Below, one piece after another: positions 50,220 through 58,938 of a stretch of 64,000 bases of DNA (positions within the stretch are counted from its first letter, which is position 1; every line of letters begins with the position of its first letter). The notes beneath the pieces were generated by a model that had not been told where the DNA came from, did no database searches, and saw only the letters and a list, made by a program, of their open reading frames with translations. Origin of the DNA: Colimorpha_A sp045540115 (lineage in GTDB: Bacteria > Bacillota > Clostridia > Oscillospirales > CAG-272). A program made the position numbers and the translations under genes. The DNA lies in NCBI GenBank assembly GCA_045540115.1, contig JAZQGR010000066.1, forward strand, positions 1 through 64,000, in the 5' to 3' direction.

Positions 50220-50269
50220 GAAATAGGACAAAATCAAGGTAAATACTTGCCCGAAAGGGTAAACGTAAT

Positions 50270-50300
50270 TGAGGCGCACTTCCTTACGGAGTGCGCCTCG
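50270..50300. terminator. Hairpin between convergent genes
   Basis: GAGGCGCACTCC-like stem (GAGGCGCACTTC/GGAGTGCGCCTC). The plus strand then has a late T run (50309-50316). It is a weaker terminator and could serve either strand. Confidence 0.45.
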
Positions 50301-50322
50301 AAGCGGTGTTTTTTTATTTTGT

Positions 50323-51069
50323 TCAATCTATATACGTATTTACCCAATTGCGCAAAAACTCGCGCTCATGTTCGATTCCCTTAACCGACTGCGATGCGGC
50401 GACGATCGGGAGCCATTTTCTTACGTAGGTCTTGTTCGTGTTGCTCTTTTCGCAGAAAAGCGAAAGGTACTTCTCCGCCGTCTCGTCCTCTCCCGCAAGG
50501 CGGAAAAGAAGATAGGTTCTCGCCGCGTCAGCCGACGCGTTTCCCTGTGTCGCGTGCGACCAGTCGAGCACGTAGGGCGTGCCATCCTCCGTTATTATGA
50601 TGTTCGACGGGTTGAAATCGCCGTGGCAGAGCTTCGAGTGCTTCGGCATCGCCTCCAGACGCATGTGAAGGTCATATCGCGTCGTCGCGTCAAAATCCGT
50701 CTCGCAGATCTTCCGATTCATCTTATCCTTCAGCATTCTGAGGAGCGGACAGCTCTTTGACTGCACCTCAAGCTGTATATCGAGAAATTTTTCAAGATAG
50801 GTATCGAGGTTTTCGGGATTGTCCTTCATCATATCCGCAAGCGTCTTGCCCTCGATATAATCGGTGATTATCGCCCACTTGCCGTCGATCATCGTGATCT
50901 CTCTGATCTTCGGGATATTTAGCCCGGTTTCCTCTACTCGCGCCTGATTGAGCGCCTCGTTCAGAATATCAGCCTTCGAATAGGTCTCGTCAAAGACCTT
51001 ATAGCAAAGGTCGCCATCTCGGTAAACTGTTTTGTTTTTTCTCTTCGCAACTATATTTTCAAGCTTCAT
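50323..51069 (-). CDS. APH-type phosphotransferase (kinase fold)
   Basis: The 248-residue protein has an aminoglycoside-phosphotransferase-type kinase core: the catalytic HGD (149-151) in CHGDFNPSNII, and the metal-binding DW (169-170) in VLDWSHA. A Lys in YKVFDET (near 24) fits the N-lobe. The family with HGDFNPSN is common in gut Bacteroidetes and Clostridia and its substrates are unknown. Resistance is not implied. ATG 51069 is preceded on the minus strand by a promoter at 51099-51127. It is divergent from the ABC operon. Confidence 0.82.
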   Translation of the reverse strand: MKLENIVAKRKNKTVYRDGDLCYKVFDETYSKADILNEALNQARVEETGLNIPKIREITMIDGKWAIITDYIEGKTLADMMKDNPENLDTYLEKFLDIQLEVQSKSCPLLRMLKDKMNRKICETDFDATTRYDLHMRLEAMPKHSKLCHGDFNPSNIIITEDGTPYVLDWSHATQGNASADAARTYLLFRLAGEDETAEKYLSLFCEKSNTNKTYVRKWLPIVAASQSVKGIEHEREFLRNWVNTYID

Positions 51070-51098
51070 TTTTATCCTCGCATAAGTTGTTGAGTGTT

Positions 51099-51127
51099 AT
51101 TATATCACGGTTTTCACATGATTGCAA
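51099..51127 (-). promoter_or_regulatory. Promoter of the APH-type gene (minus strand)
   Basis: Read on the minus strand: TTGCAA (51127-51122), 17 nt, TATAAT (51104-51099). Confidence 0.74.
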
Positions 51128-51258
51128 GTCAATTTATTTACATAATTGCCTTTTTTACGGTTAAAACTGCAATATTTATTTAATTTTGAAATAATCACAA
51201 ATAATTCACAAATTGGTATTATAATGTAATCACAGTTTATTTTTCGGAGGAAAAAGCC

Positions 51259-52308
51259 TTGATAGAGGTCAAACACCTTACAAAAAAGTACGGCGCTTTC
51301 GTCGCCGTAAGCGATCTGAATTTCACAATCGAGCAAGGAAAAATATACGGCTTCCTCGGCCCTAACGGCGCGGGCAAGAGCACAACCATGAATATGATAA
51401 CCGGCTGTCTTTCCCCGACCGAGGGGCAGATACTAATTGACGGGATCGATATTCAGGACGATGCTGTAAAGGCGAAGAAGCTCATCGGATATCTGCCCGA
51501 AACGCCTCCCGTGTATCCCGATATGACGCCCGAGGAATATCTTATCTTCGTCGCAGAGGCGAAGGGTGTCAAAAGAAGGGATATTACGGATGCCGTTTCC
51601 GACGCAATGGAGGAAACGGGACTGTTTCCCATGAAGGACCGACTTATCAAGAATCTATCGAAGGGCTATAAGCAGAGAGTCGGTATTGCTCAGGCGATGC
51701 TCGGCGATCCGCAGGTCATTATTCTTGACGAGCCGACCGTCGGTCTCGACCCAAAGCAGATAACTGACATAAGAGAGCTTATCAAGCGTCTTGGCGAGAC
51801 CAAGACGGTAATTCTTTCAAGCCACATTTTAGCCGAGGTCAGCGCCGTCTGCGATCAGGTTATGATAATCAACGGCGGACGCCTTATCGCCTCCGACACG
51901 CTTGAGAATATAAGAAAAGAAAATTCGCCCGAGAACCGCTTCTCGCTGACCGCGAAGGGCGAGACGGCTCAGATCTCGGCGCTCCTTTCGCAGTACGGAA
52001 AAATTCTTTCCGTCAGCGCCGAAGCAGAGAACGGACTCGTTTGCGCTGAGCTTGAGGCTGAAAGCGATCCGCGTGAGGCGCTTTTCTTTGCCTTCGCAAA
52101 ACGCAGCATACCGCTACTTGAGCTCAAGAAGGTCACTCCGTCGCTTGAGGAGATATTCCTCTCGCTCACTTCCTCTTCCTATGTAGAGGAGGAGTATGAG
52201 GACGAATATGAAGACGGCGATTATGACGATGACGATGAATACGATGACGAAGAAGATGACGAAGAAGATGATGAAGACGACGGCGGATACAAGCCGCTCT
52301 TCTCGTGA
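51259..52308 (+). CDS. ABC transporter ATPase (GldA-like), with acidic tail
   Basis: The 349-residue ATPase has Walker A GPNGAGKST (34-42), a NLSKGYKQR signature (near 131-139), Walker B VIILDEP and a D-loop VGLDPKQ. The final 41 residues (about 309-349) are almost all Asp, Glu and Tyr, with a terminal GGYKPLFS. Most GldA/NatA-type proteins lack such a tail. TTG 51259 follows GGAGG. The permease starts 15 nt after it. This is the first gene of a four-gene operon with GldG- and DUF4340-type members. A TATAAT at 51220-51225 is the best -10, without a good -35. Confidence 0.9.
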   Translation: MIEVKHLTKKYGAFVAVSDLNFTIEQGKIYGFLGPNGAGKSTTMNMITGCLSPTEGQILIDGIDIQDDAVKAKKLIGYLPETPPVYPDMTPEEYLIFVAEAKGVKRRDITDAVSDAMEETGLFPMKDRLIKNLSKGYKQRVGIAQAMLGDPQVIILDEPTVGLDPKQITDIRELIKRLGETKTVILSSHILAEVSAVCDQVMIINGGRLIASDTLENIRKENSPENRFSLTAKGETAQISALLSQYGKILSVSAEAENGLVCAELEAESDPREALFFAFAKRSIPLLELKKVTPSLEEIFLSLTSSSYVEEEYEDEYEDGDYDDDDEYDDEEDDEEDDEDDGGYKPLFS

Positions 52309-52322
52309 AAGGGAGGCAACAG

Positions 52323-53189
52323 ATGATATCAATATACAAAAGAGAGCTGCGCTCCTACTTCACGAGCTTGACCGGCTACGTTGCGATTGCGCTCATTCTT
52401 CTGCTTACCGGAATATTCATCCGCGTGGTCGCCTTCGAGGCGAAGTATATGATGATACAGAACGTACTTCCCTCAGCCGCCATTATTCTGCTCCTCGCGA
52501 TACCGATAATCACGATGTCCTCCTTCGCCGGCGAGCGCGCACAAAAGACCGACACCCTTCTCTATTCACTTCCGCTTTCGACCTCTAAGATCGTGCTCGG
52601 CAAGTATTTTGCCATGATGACGGTATTTTCGGTTCCCGTGGCGGTCATTTCGCTCGTTCCGTTTATTCTCAAGATGTACGGAACGGTTGACTGGTTCTCG
52701 GTCTACTCCTCAATAATTATGTTCTTCCTTCTCATTTCGGCAATGACGGCGATCTGTATGTTTACGTCGTCGCTTTGCGAGTCGCAGGTGATCGCCGCCG
52801 TCCTCGGATCGGGCGCGCTTATCGTCTGCTATTTCGCCGCGATACTTACAAGCGTCATTCCCAAGACCGAGTTTGCCGCATACGCCTCGTTTCAAGCACT
52901 CGCGATCTTAGTTGGGCTTGCCGCATACTTATTTACCAAGAACCGTTACATACCGTTTGCGGTCTATGCCGTGCTCTTTACCGTTATAACGGTAATATAC
53001 CTCGAAAACAGCGGTTTTTTCCTCGGGATTTTCAATAATGCCGTCAACCTTTTCGCGCTCTTTGACCGCTTTGCCGTATCGGTGAGCTCAAGAGTTTTTG
53101 ACGTCAAGACCGCAGTTTATTACGTTTCCGTCGCAGTCTTCTTCAACGTGCTGACCGTTCAGACCGTTGAAAAGCGTCGATACAGCTAA
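52323..53189 (+). CDS. ABC-2-type permease (GldF-like)
   Basis: The 288-residue permease has about six helices, starting with RSYFTSLTGYVAIALILLLTG (about 8-28), and TMSSFAGERAQKTDTLLYSLPLSTSKIVLGKY near residue 70-100, the conserved GldF-like loop. ATG 52323 follows GGGAGG; the upstream in-frame ATG (52305) lies inside the ATPase stop. It pairs with the ATPase at 51259. Confidence 0.88.
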   Translation: MISIYKRELRSYFTSLTGYVAIALILLLTGIFIRVVAFEAKYMMIQNVLPSAAIILLLAIPIITMSSFAGERAQKTDTLLYSLPLSTSKIVLGKYFAMMTVFSVPVAVISLVPFILKMYGTVDWFSVYSSIIMFFLLISAMTAICMFTSSLCESQVIAAVLGSGALIVCYFAAILTSVIPKTEFAAYASFQALAILVGLAAYLFTKNRYIPFAVYAVLFTVITVIYLENSGFFLGIFNNAVNLFALFDRFAVSVSSRVFDVKTAVYYVSVAVFFNVLTVQTVEKRRYS

Positions 53190-53202
53190 GGGGGTAAGGC
53201 AA

Positions 53203-54678
53203 ATGAAAAAGTTCAATTCCTCTGCCCGCTACGGCAGCTTCTCCCTTATCGTTACCGCGATAGTTCTCGTCATTCTCATTCTGGTCAACCTCGCTGTCGG
53301 CGCCCTTCCCGCGACCTACACCTCAATTACAGGCAAAAAGAGCGACGTCTACAAGATCTCAAAGGCAAGCGTCGATTATATGAAGAACCTCGACGAGGAG
53401 ATCACAGTCTATATCGTTCAGCTCGACAACGCAAGCACCGAGCACGATCTTATGATTAAAAACTACGTTGAGCGCTACGCTACGCTCAGCGACAAGATCA
53501 CGGTAAAATACGTTGATCCCGAGATCAAGCCGATGTTCCTCTCCTCTTATAACGAGGACGGCTCGATAAGCGAGGATCTTCTCGATCCCTCTTTTACTCA
53601 CATCGTTGTCGAGAGCGGAAAGCGTTCGAGAATAATCCCCTATTCCGATATATTCAAATACGCGCTCACGGGCGACGACCTTTCGGCGTTCTATCAGGCT
53701 TACGGCTACATTCCGTACAGCTATGAGATCGAAAACTGTCTGCTCAGCGCAGTCGATTACGTGACTCTCGAAACTCTTCCGAAGATCTATTACACGAATA
53801 CCCACAAGGAAGCCAACCTTGCCGAGATATTCACCGCCTTTGCAAAGCTCGAAAACATCGGTCTTACCGCCCTTGATATTGAAGCAACGGGCAAGATCCC
53901 GTCCGACGCGCAGGCGATAGTCATCTACGCTCCGCAGACCGATTTCTCGCAGAAGGAGATCGCGGCGCTCAAGGAATATGCCGATAACGGCGGCAACATC
54001 ATTCTCTCAACGGAGTTCAATCCCACGCTTACCGACAGAGTTCTCGACAATCTTTACGCCTTCACGAAGGAATACTACGGCATGAGCTATAACGACGTTC
54101 TCGTATACGAGGGAACGGCGGAAAGATTCATCTCCTCCGCGACCTACGTTTTCGTAACGATGACCGATAAGGCTCCCGCCGCGCTCAACTCGGGAACCTA
54201 CGGAAGCGTGCTGTTCACTTACTGCCACGCTATCAATATCGAGCCGACGCTTCCCAAGGGAGTGACGGTCGACACACTTTTCACGACGACCTCCAAGGGC
54301 TACGCCAAGCTTGCATACAATAAGGAGACCGAGAAAAAGGAGGAGGGCGACCTTGAAGGAACCTTCGTTCTCGGCGCGACCTCAACGCGCAAAAATGGAG
54401 AAAAATCCTCCAAGCTCATCTGGTACTCCTCGACCGACGCGCTCCGCACGACCTATAACTACAAGCTTGCAGACAGTATGCACGTTGCAGTCTACACCCT
54501 CTCGGTTTCTGTCGAAAAGCGCGATATCGTCTCGGCTGTCGCAATGCTCATAACGCGCGATGCTGTTGACATCAGCGACAAGGCTGCCGCATTCTGGAGC
54601 TGGACAATTATCGCGATAATTCCCGGTGCGATTCTCGGTTACGGAATATTCGTCCGCGTAAAGAGAGCAAGGAGATAA
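53203..54678 (+). CDS. GldG-family protein (ABC-associated)
   Basis: The 491-residue protein has an N-terminal helix (about 12-35), a large extracytoplasmic domain with the GldG pattern (KISKASVDYMKNLDEEITVYIV, AIVIYAPQTDFSQKEIAALKEYADNGGNIIL), and a C-terminal helix (about 462-482) with a basic end. In gliding bacteria GldG works with GldA and GldF; in non-motile Clostridia the module's cargo is unknown. ATG 53203 follows AAGGGGG. The last gene of the operon begins 1 nt after its stop codon. Confidence 0.88.
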   Translation: MKKFNSSARYGSFSLIVTAIVLVILILVNLAVGALPATYTSITGKKSDVYKISKASVDYMKNLDEEITVYIVQLDNASTEHDLMIKNYVERYATLSDKITVKYVDPEIKPMFLSSYNEDGSISEDLLDPSFTHIVVESGKRSRIIPYSDIFKYALTGDDLSAFYQAYGYIPYSYEIENCLLSAVDYVTLETLPKIYYTNTHKEANLAEIFTAFAKLENIGLTALDIEATGKIPSDAQAIVIYAPQTDFSQKEIAALKEYADNGGNIILSTEFNPTLTDRVLDNLYAFTKEYYGMSYNDVLVYEGTAERFISSATYVFVTMTDKAPAALNSGTYGSVLFTYCHAINIEPTLPKGVTVDTLFTTTSKGYAKLAYNKETEKKEEGDLEGTFVLGATSTRKNGEKSSKLIWYSSTDALRTTYNYKLADSMHVAVYTLSVSVEKRDIVSAVAMLITRDAVDISDKAAAFWSWTIIAIIPGAILGYGIFVRVKRARR

Positions 54679-54679
54679 T

Positions 54680-55687
54680 ATGAAGAAAAGAAGCTTTGGG
54701 CTTATAGTTCTTATTTCATTGCTCGTTATCGTGATAATCTTCTACTCAGTTATCGCGAACGCGATGAAGGACAGCGGCAAGAATGACAATCCCGTTTCGG
54801 GTAGCGACGGCATCTATATTGACCGTCAGCCGAGCGAGGTCGAAAAGGTCACCTACCGCACGGGCGATTCCGAATTTACCGTTCGGAAAGACGGGAGCAT
54901 CTACGTTCTTGACGAGGACACCGAATTTCCCCTTGATACGACCGCTGTCGGTTATATAATGAACGCAGCGGCGAGATTGACCTACGCAAGAAGGATCCGT
55001 CCTGAGGGCGACGACCTTTCGGAATACGGGCTGAACGATCCTCAGACGGTCATCGATATCGTTTACGGCGATAATGCTCGCCTCACTCTCACGGTCGGCA
55101 ATTACAATCCCTATTCCGACGCCTACTACTGTACGACGGGCGATGGCTTTGTCTACCTTATGGGCGGCGAATTTGCCGAGGCATTTTCATACAGATACTC
55201 CGACCTCATTCTTCACGACAGAGTCGAAGCGCCTCAATATGGCCTATCCTCAGTCACTAAGGTCGAGATTACAAGAGGATACGAGCGTGCCTTCTACGAG
55301 CTTGTCGACGCCGAGAACGGTGTCTGGAAAAAGAACGGCGAGGACGGTGATTTTGCCTACGAGGTAATGGATATCTACAACGAGCTTTACAAGCTCGCCG
55401 TCGACGAATGGGTTGACTATAACGTCGATACCGACGAGGAATTTGACGCTTACGGTCTTAAGACTCCCGATATAAGAGTTGTGTTCACTCATATTGAGAT
55501 CGAGGAGATCGAGGTCGAGGGCTCTTCAATAGTAGAAAAGGAGCACGAAAGACAGACCGCGTTCCTGATCGGCTCCCCGACCGACGAAGCCGACGACGTC
55601 AAGCGTTATTTCGCCTTTGGCGGCGGAAGCATCGTTTACGTTGTCCACGAGGAAGCGTTTGAGGACACCCTGAACGCATTGAAGTAA
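54680..55687 (+). CDS. DUF4340-family protein (ABC-associated)
   Basis: The 335-residue protein has an N-terminal signal-anchor helix (about 8-28) and an extracytoplasmic region with repeats typical of DUF4340 (EVEKVTYRTGDSEFTVRKDGS..., LNDPQTVIDIVYGDNARLTLTVGN). DUF4340 proteins occur with GldG-type ABC systems and may recognise a common extracytoplasmic substrate. The start follows AAGGAG. A terminator follows the gene. Confidence 0.86.
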   Translation: MKKRSFGLIVLISLLVIVIIFYSVIANAMKDSGKNDNPVSGSDGIYIDRQPSEVEKVTYRTGDSEFTVRKDGSIYVLDEDTEFPLDTTAVGYIMNAAARLTYARRIRPEGDDLSEYGLNDPQTVIDIVYGDNARLTLTVGNYNPYSDAYYCTTGDGFVYLMGGEFAEAFSYRYSDLILHDRVEAPQYGLSSVTKVEITRGYERAFYELVDAENGVWKKNGEDGDFAYEVMDIYNELYKLAVDEWVDYNVDTDEEFDAYGLKTPDIRVVFTHIEIEEIEVEGSSIVEKEHERQTAFLIGSPTDEADDVKRYFAFGGGSIVYVVHEEAFEDTLNALK

Positions 55688-55699
55688 TATAATGATTTT

Positions 55700-55729
55700 A
55701 AAAGCAGACGGACTCCGTCTGCTTTTATT
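55700..55729 (+). terminator. Terminator of the GldA/F/G-DUF4340 operon
   Basis: AAAAGCAGACGGA-CTCCGTCTGCTTTT stem followed by ATTG. The 285-nt gap to the next gene also contains a promoter at 55859-55887 and otherwise A/T-rich sequence with no gene. Confidence 0.82.
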
Positions 55730-55858
55730 GCTCATTTGCCCAATGTCACATTTGATCTGACGAGCCTATATGGCTGCCATGTGCTTCCTCAATAGCAATC
55801 TTTTACACAATTTGGCCAAAAAAATTAATGAATTTACTACATTTTTTGAAAAAACACC

Positions 55859-55887
55859 TTGCATTTTTGAATATAATGTGGTACCAT
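55859..55887 (+). promoter_or_regulatory. Possible promoter of the polysaccharide cluster
   Basis: TTGCAT (55859-55864), 17 nt, TACCAT (55882-55887). A stronger -10, TATAAT (55872-55877), lies between but has a 20-nt spacer from TTGAAA (55846). One of the two likely starts the cluster. Confidence 0.45.
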
Positions 55888-55972
55888 AGAATGGAACAAG
55901 TATCCGTATCGCCCAAACTGTCAAAAAAGCGTCAGGAATACTGAAACAAGCTCATAGGAGACTTTACAGGAA

Positions 55973-56740
55973 ATGGAAAATAAGGCAAAAACAAGCAAGG
56001 ACTACTATTCGATAGACCTTATGCATATAGTCAGGACTCTTCTTCACCGTCTGTGGATAATCATTCTCGTGGCGGTGCTTGCTGCAACGACGGCGTTCGC
56101 GTATTCTGCATTCGTCGTTCCTCCGTCATACGGCGCGCAGGTTCTTCTTTATGTAAACAACAGCTCGATAAACTTCGGTAATACGAGCTTCGATATATCT
56201 GCCTCCGATATTCAGGCGTCGCTCAGTCTGGTAAACACTTATTCGGTGCTTCTTAAAAACCGTACGACGCTTGAACGAGTGATCGAAAACGCGGGCGTCG
56301 ACTATACGGTCGCAGAGCTTGCAAATATGATCGATACGGGCTCGGTAAACGATACCGAGATCATGAAGGTCGTCGTTGTTTGCGGCGATCCCTACGAGGC
56401 GGCAAAGATAGCAAACAGCATCGCGGAGGTTCTCCCGACGAGAATTTCCGAGATCATTGACGGTGCCTCGATGGAGGTTGTCGACAGTGCCGTTCCGGTA
56501 ACTCAGCCGATCGGTCCCAACATTTCAAGAAATACCCTGCTCGGATTTATCATCGGCGGACTTGTTGCCGCGATCGTTATCGCGATTCTTGCAATAATGG
56601 ATGACACGATATATAATGAGGACTACGTTCTCGAAAATTATGACTATCCGATTCTGGCTAAGGTTCCGAACCTTCTTGAAACGCATAACGATAATTATAA
56701 CGGATATTACAAAAAAGCGGCTGCGGAGCAGGAAGAGTAA
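55973..56740 (+). CDS. Chain-length determinant protein (Wzz/YveK type)
   Basis: The 255-residue protein has two membrane helices (about 23-45 and 180-203), with a long extracytoplasmic domain between them and short cytoplasmic ends. The DLMHIVRTLLHRLWIIILVAVLAATTAF start and the VTQPIGPNISRNTLLGFIIGG end are typical of the membrane adaptor of BY-kinases in Bacillota capsule loci. It regulates polymer length with the kinase 16 nt downstream. Confidence 0.9.
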   Translation: MENKAKTSKDYYSIDLMHIVRTLLHRLWIIILVAVLAATTAFAYSAFVVPPSYGAQVLLYVNNSSINFGNTSFDISASDIQASLSLVNTYSVLLKNRTTLERVIENAGVDYTVAELANMIDTGSVNDTEIMKVVVVCGDPYEAAKIANSIAEVLPTRISEIIDGASMEVVDSAVPVTQPIGPNISRNTLLGFIIGGLVAAIVIAILAIMDDTIYNEDYVLENYDYPILAKVPNLLETHNDNYNGYYKKAAAEQEE

Positions 56741-56756
56741 AGGCGGGTGATATAAA

Positions 56757-57521
56757 ATGGCATTGACTAAGAAAAAGAGACCCGCGGCGCTCACTCCCGC
56801 GGAAGTACAGAAGACGCTTCACAGAAATCTCGAATTTATAGCGTCTGAGCAGTACCGTCTGCTCCGCGCAAACATAAAGTTCACCATCCCGGAGGACGTC
56901 AAGTGCCCGATAATCGGAGTTACCTCGTCTATTCGCGGAGAGGGCAAGAGCACGACGGCGATAAACCTTTCTTACGTTCTTGCAAATAAGGGACATAAGG
57001 TACTCCTCGTCGACGGCGACCTTCGCATTCCCTCTATCGCAAAGAAAATGGGCGTAAAGAGCACACCCGGACTTACCGACCTTCTCATCGGCTCGAGCGC
57101 GGATATCGCCTCCTGGAAATCTGACGTACATAAGGATTGGTACGTTCTCCCCTCCGGCGAGATCCCCCCGAACCCCTCCGAGCTTCTCGGCTCGAAGAGA
57201 ATGGAAAACGTGCTTAACGTTCTTAAGGAGCATTTCGATTACATAATCATCGACCTCCCCCCCGTAAACGTCGTTTCCGACGCTATGGCGATCTCGAGCT
57301 GGGTGACGGGAATGATAATCGTTATCCGCGAGGGCTATACCTCGAAAAAGGATCTTGACCGCTGTATGAGACAGATCAAGCTCTCAAACGTAAACATTCT
57401 CGGTTGCGTTATGAACGAGAGCGAGGAAGGAAGCGCCACACGCGGCAAGTATAAGAGAGGCAAAAATTCCTATTATTCCTACGAGTACAAAGCAGAAAAT
57501 AAGGAAGCATTCGACCTGTGA
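56757..57521 (+). CDS. Tyrosine kinase (CpsD/YwqD type)
   Basis: The 254-residue BY-kinase has Walker A SIRGEGKSTT (58-67), Walker A' LLVDGDLR (83-90) with Asp86 and Asp88, and Walker B IIIDLPP. The C-terminus has the phosphorylated Tyr cluster YYSYEY at 239-244. It controls polymer assembly in partnership with the Wzz-type adaptor and the phosphatase that overlaps its stop by 4 nt. Phosphorylation of the Tyr cluster would modulate ring assembly of the kinase. Confidence 0.94.
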   Translation: MALTKKKRPAALTPAEVQKTLHRNLEFIASEQYRLLRANIKFTIPEDVKCPIIGVTSSIRGEGKSTTAINLSYVLANKGHKVLLVDGDLRIPSIAKKMGVKSTPGLTDLLIGSSADIASWKSDVHKDWYVLPSGEIPPNPSELLGSKRMENVLNVLKEHFDYIIIDLPPVNVVSDAMAISSWVTGMIIVIREGYTSKKDLDRCMRQIKLSNVNILGCVMNESEEGSATRGKYKRGKNSYYSYEYKAENKEAFDL

Positions 57522-58231
57522 TAGACTTCCATTCACACATTCTTCCCGCCGTTGACGATGGAAGCTCAAGCGTCGGGGAGAGCGTGAAGCTTCTGCAAAT
57601 GCTCAGGGATCAGGGAATAAAAACGGTAGTTGCCACTCCACATTTTGACGCTGCAAGAAATACTCCCGAGAAATTCATCAAGAAAAGAAACGAAAGCTAC
57701 GAGCTGCTTTCCCCCGTGCTTGAGCCCGACCTGCCCGAGATAATACTCGGAGCGGAGGTCGCCTACTATCCGGGGATCGAACGCTTGAAGGGGCTTGAGC
57801 TTCTTACGGCAGGAGAAAGTAGCCTGCTTCTTACCGAAATGCCAATATCGGTCTGGTCCGATTATGCGGTAAGAGAGCTCGTTGAGCTCACGACGACCAA
57901 GGGCTTGACCGTCGTTCTCGCACATGCTGAGAGATATCTCGGACTTCAAAGCTTAAAGACGATTGGACTTCTCCATGACAGCGGCATACTGATGCAGTAC
58001 AACGCAGACTTCTTCCTGCGCTTCGGACAGAAGCGAACGGCTATCAGAATGCTGGAGCTCGGAGAGATAAACCTGATCGGCTCCGACTGTCATAACCTTA
58101 CTGCGCGCCCGCCTCGGATCGGCGAAGCGTATGAAAGAATTAAGAAAAAGCTCGGCGATGGCTTCTACTCGCGCTTTTGCGAGTACGGATATTCGCTAAT
58201 CAATACAAAAACAAAAAATAAAACCTCTTGA
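57518..58231 (+). CDS. Tyrosine phosphatase (CpsB/YwqE type)
   Basis: The 237-residue PHP-fold phosphatase shows the metal motif DFHSHILPAVDDGS with His5 and His7, and further metal ligands in TPHFD, LAHAERY and SDCHN. It dephosphorylates the kinase. The start overlaps the kinase stop, so the pair is coupled. The order adaptor-kinase-phosphatase is typical of cps loci. Confidence 0.94.
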   Translation: MIDFHSHILPAVDDGSSSVGESVKLLQMLRDQGIKTVVATPHFDAARNTPEKFIKKRNESYELLSPVLEPDLPEIILGAEVAYYPGIERLKGLELLTAGESSLLLTEMPISVWSDYAVRELVELTTTKGLTVVLAHAERYLGLQSLKTIGLLHDSGILMQYNADFFLRFGQKRTAIRMLELGEINLIGSDCHNLTARPPRIGEAYERIKKKLGDGFYSRFCEYGYSLINTKTKNKTS

Positions 58232-58246
58232 AAGGACGATTTTATT

Positions 58247-58906
58247 ATGAAAAAGCTACTTGTTGTTCTCATCTCCGCTGTTATGATCGCAAGCCTCTCG
58301 CTTACCGGCTTCGCCGCATCCTTCGTTTCGAGCCCCTCGGGCAACGCGGCTCCGACCGTCGATTCCTTCGACTTTGAAAACGATAGCTGTACCGCTACCG
58401 TAGTAGTTACCGCTTATTCTCAGAGAAATGCTCTTTCCGCTGATGCAAAGGCGGCTATCGAGGCTGCATACAACTCTATCAAGAGCTCAAACGATGTTTC
58501 TTCCCTTAATGCAGACCTTGCTGCTCTCGCTAAGAGCAAAGACATCAAGGGAACCAACCTCGCAGTAAGCGACCTCTTTGATGTAACCTATACCGGCTGT
58601 AATGCTCATACCGGCCACGGCAAGGTAACAGTTACCCTTAAGGCTGAGACTCTTAAGGATTTCGTAGGTCTTCTTCACTACGTAAACGGCGGCTGGGAGC
58701 TCGTTTCCGGCGCTACCGCTGAAGGCGGTAAGCTCACCTTTACGGTTGACTCGCTTTCTCCCTTCGCTATCGTAGTTGACGCTACCCCCGATTCTCCTCC
58801 TACCGACGATAACGGTACCGTTTACCTCCTCGTCGCTATCGCAGCACTTTCTCTCGCGGCAGCAGTTATCTGCTTCAAGAAGTCCCGTAAAGAGAGAGCA
58901 AACTAA
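58247..58906 (+). CDS. Secreted, membrane-tethered protein in the capsule operon (219 aa)
   Basis: The family is not recognised. The protein has a signal peptide (about 1-23, ending TGFAAS), an extracellular domain of about 160 residues with two Cys (near 46 and 126), a short Pro/Asp linker (ATPDSPPTDDNG) and a C-terminal helix (about 191-210) with a KKSRKERAN tail. It resembles wall-anchored proteins without a sortase motif. Its unusually biased codons (preferring GCT and TCC) suggest high expression. Its place between the phosphatase and the LCP gene implies a role at the surface. Confidence 0.78.
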   Translation: MKKLLVVLISAVMIASLSLTGFAASFVSSPSGNAAPTVDSFDFENDSCTATVVVTAYSQRNALSADAKAAIEAAYNSIKSSNDVSSLNADLAALAKSKDIKGTNLAVSDLFDVTYTGCNAHTGHGKVTVTLKAETLKDFVGLLHYVNGGWELVSGATAEGGKLTFTVDSLSPFAIVVDATPDSPPTDDNGTVYLLVAIAALSLAAAVICFKKSRKERAN

Positions 58907-58938
58907 TCAGTAATTTGAATTAAGGAAAGAGGAATGAC

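Noticed and set aside
50323..51069. Aminoglycoside phosphotransferase resistance gene
   Set aside because: It has the kinase core only. The HGDFNPSN branch is not known to me as a resistance family.
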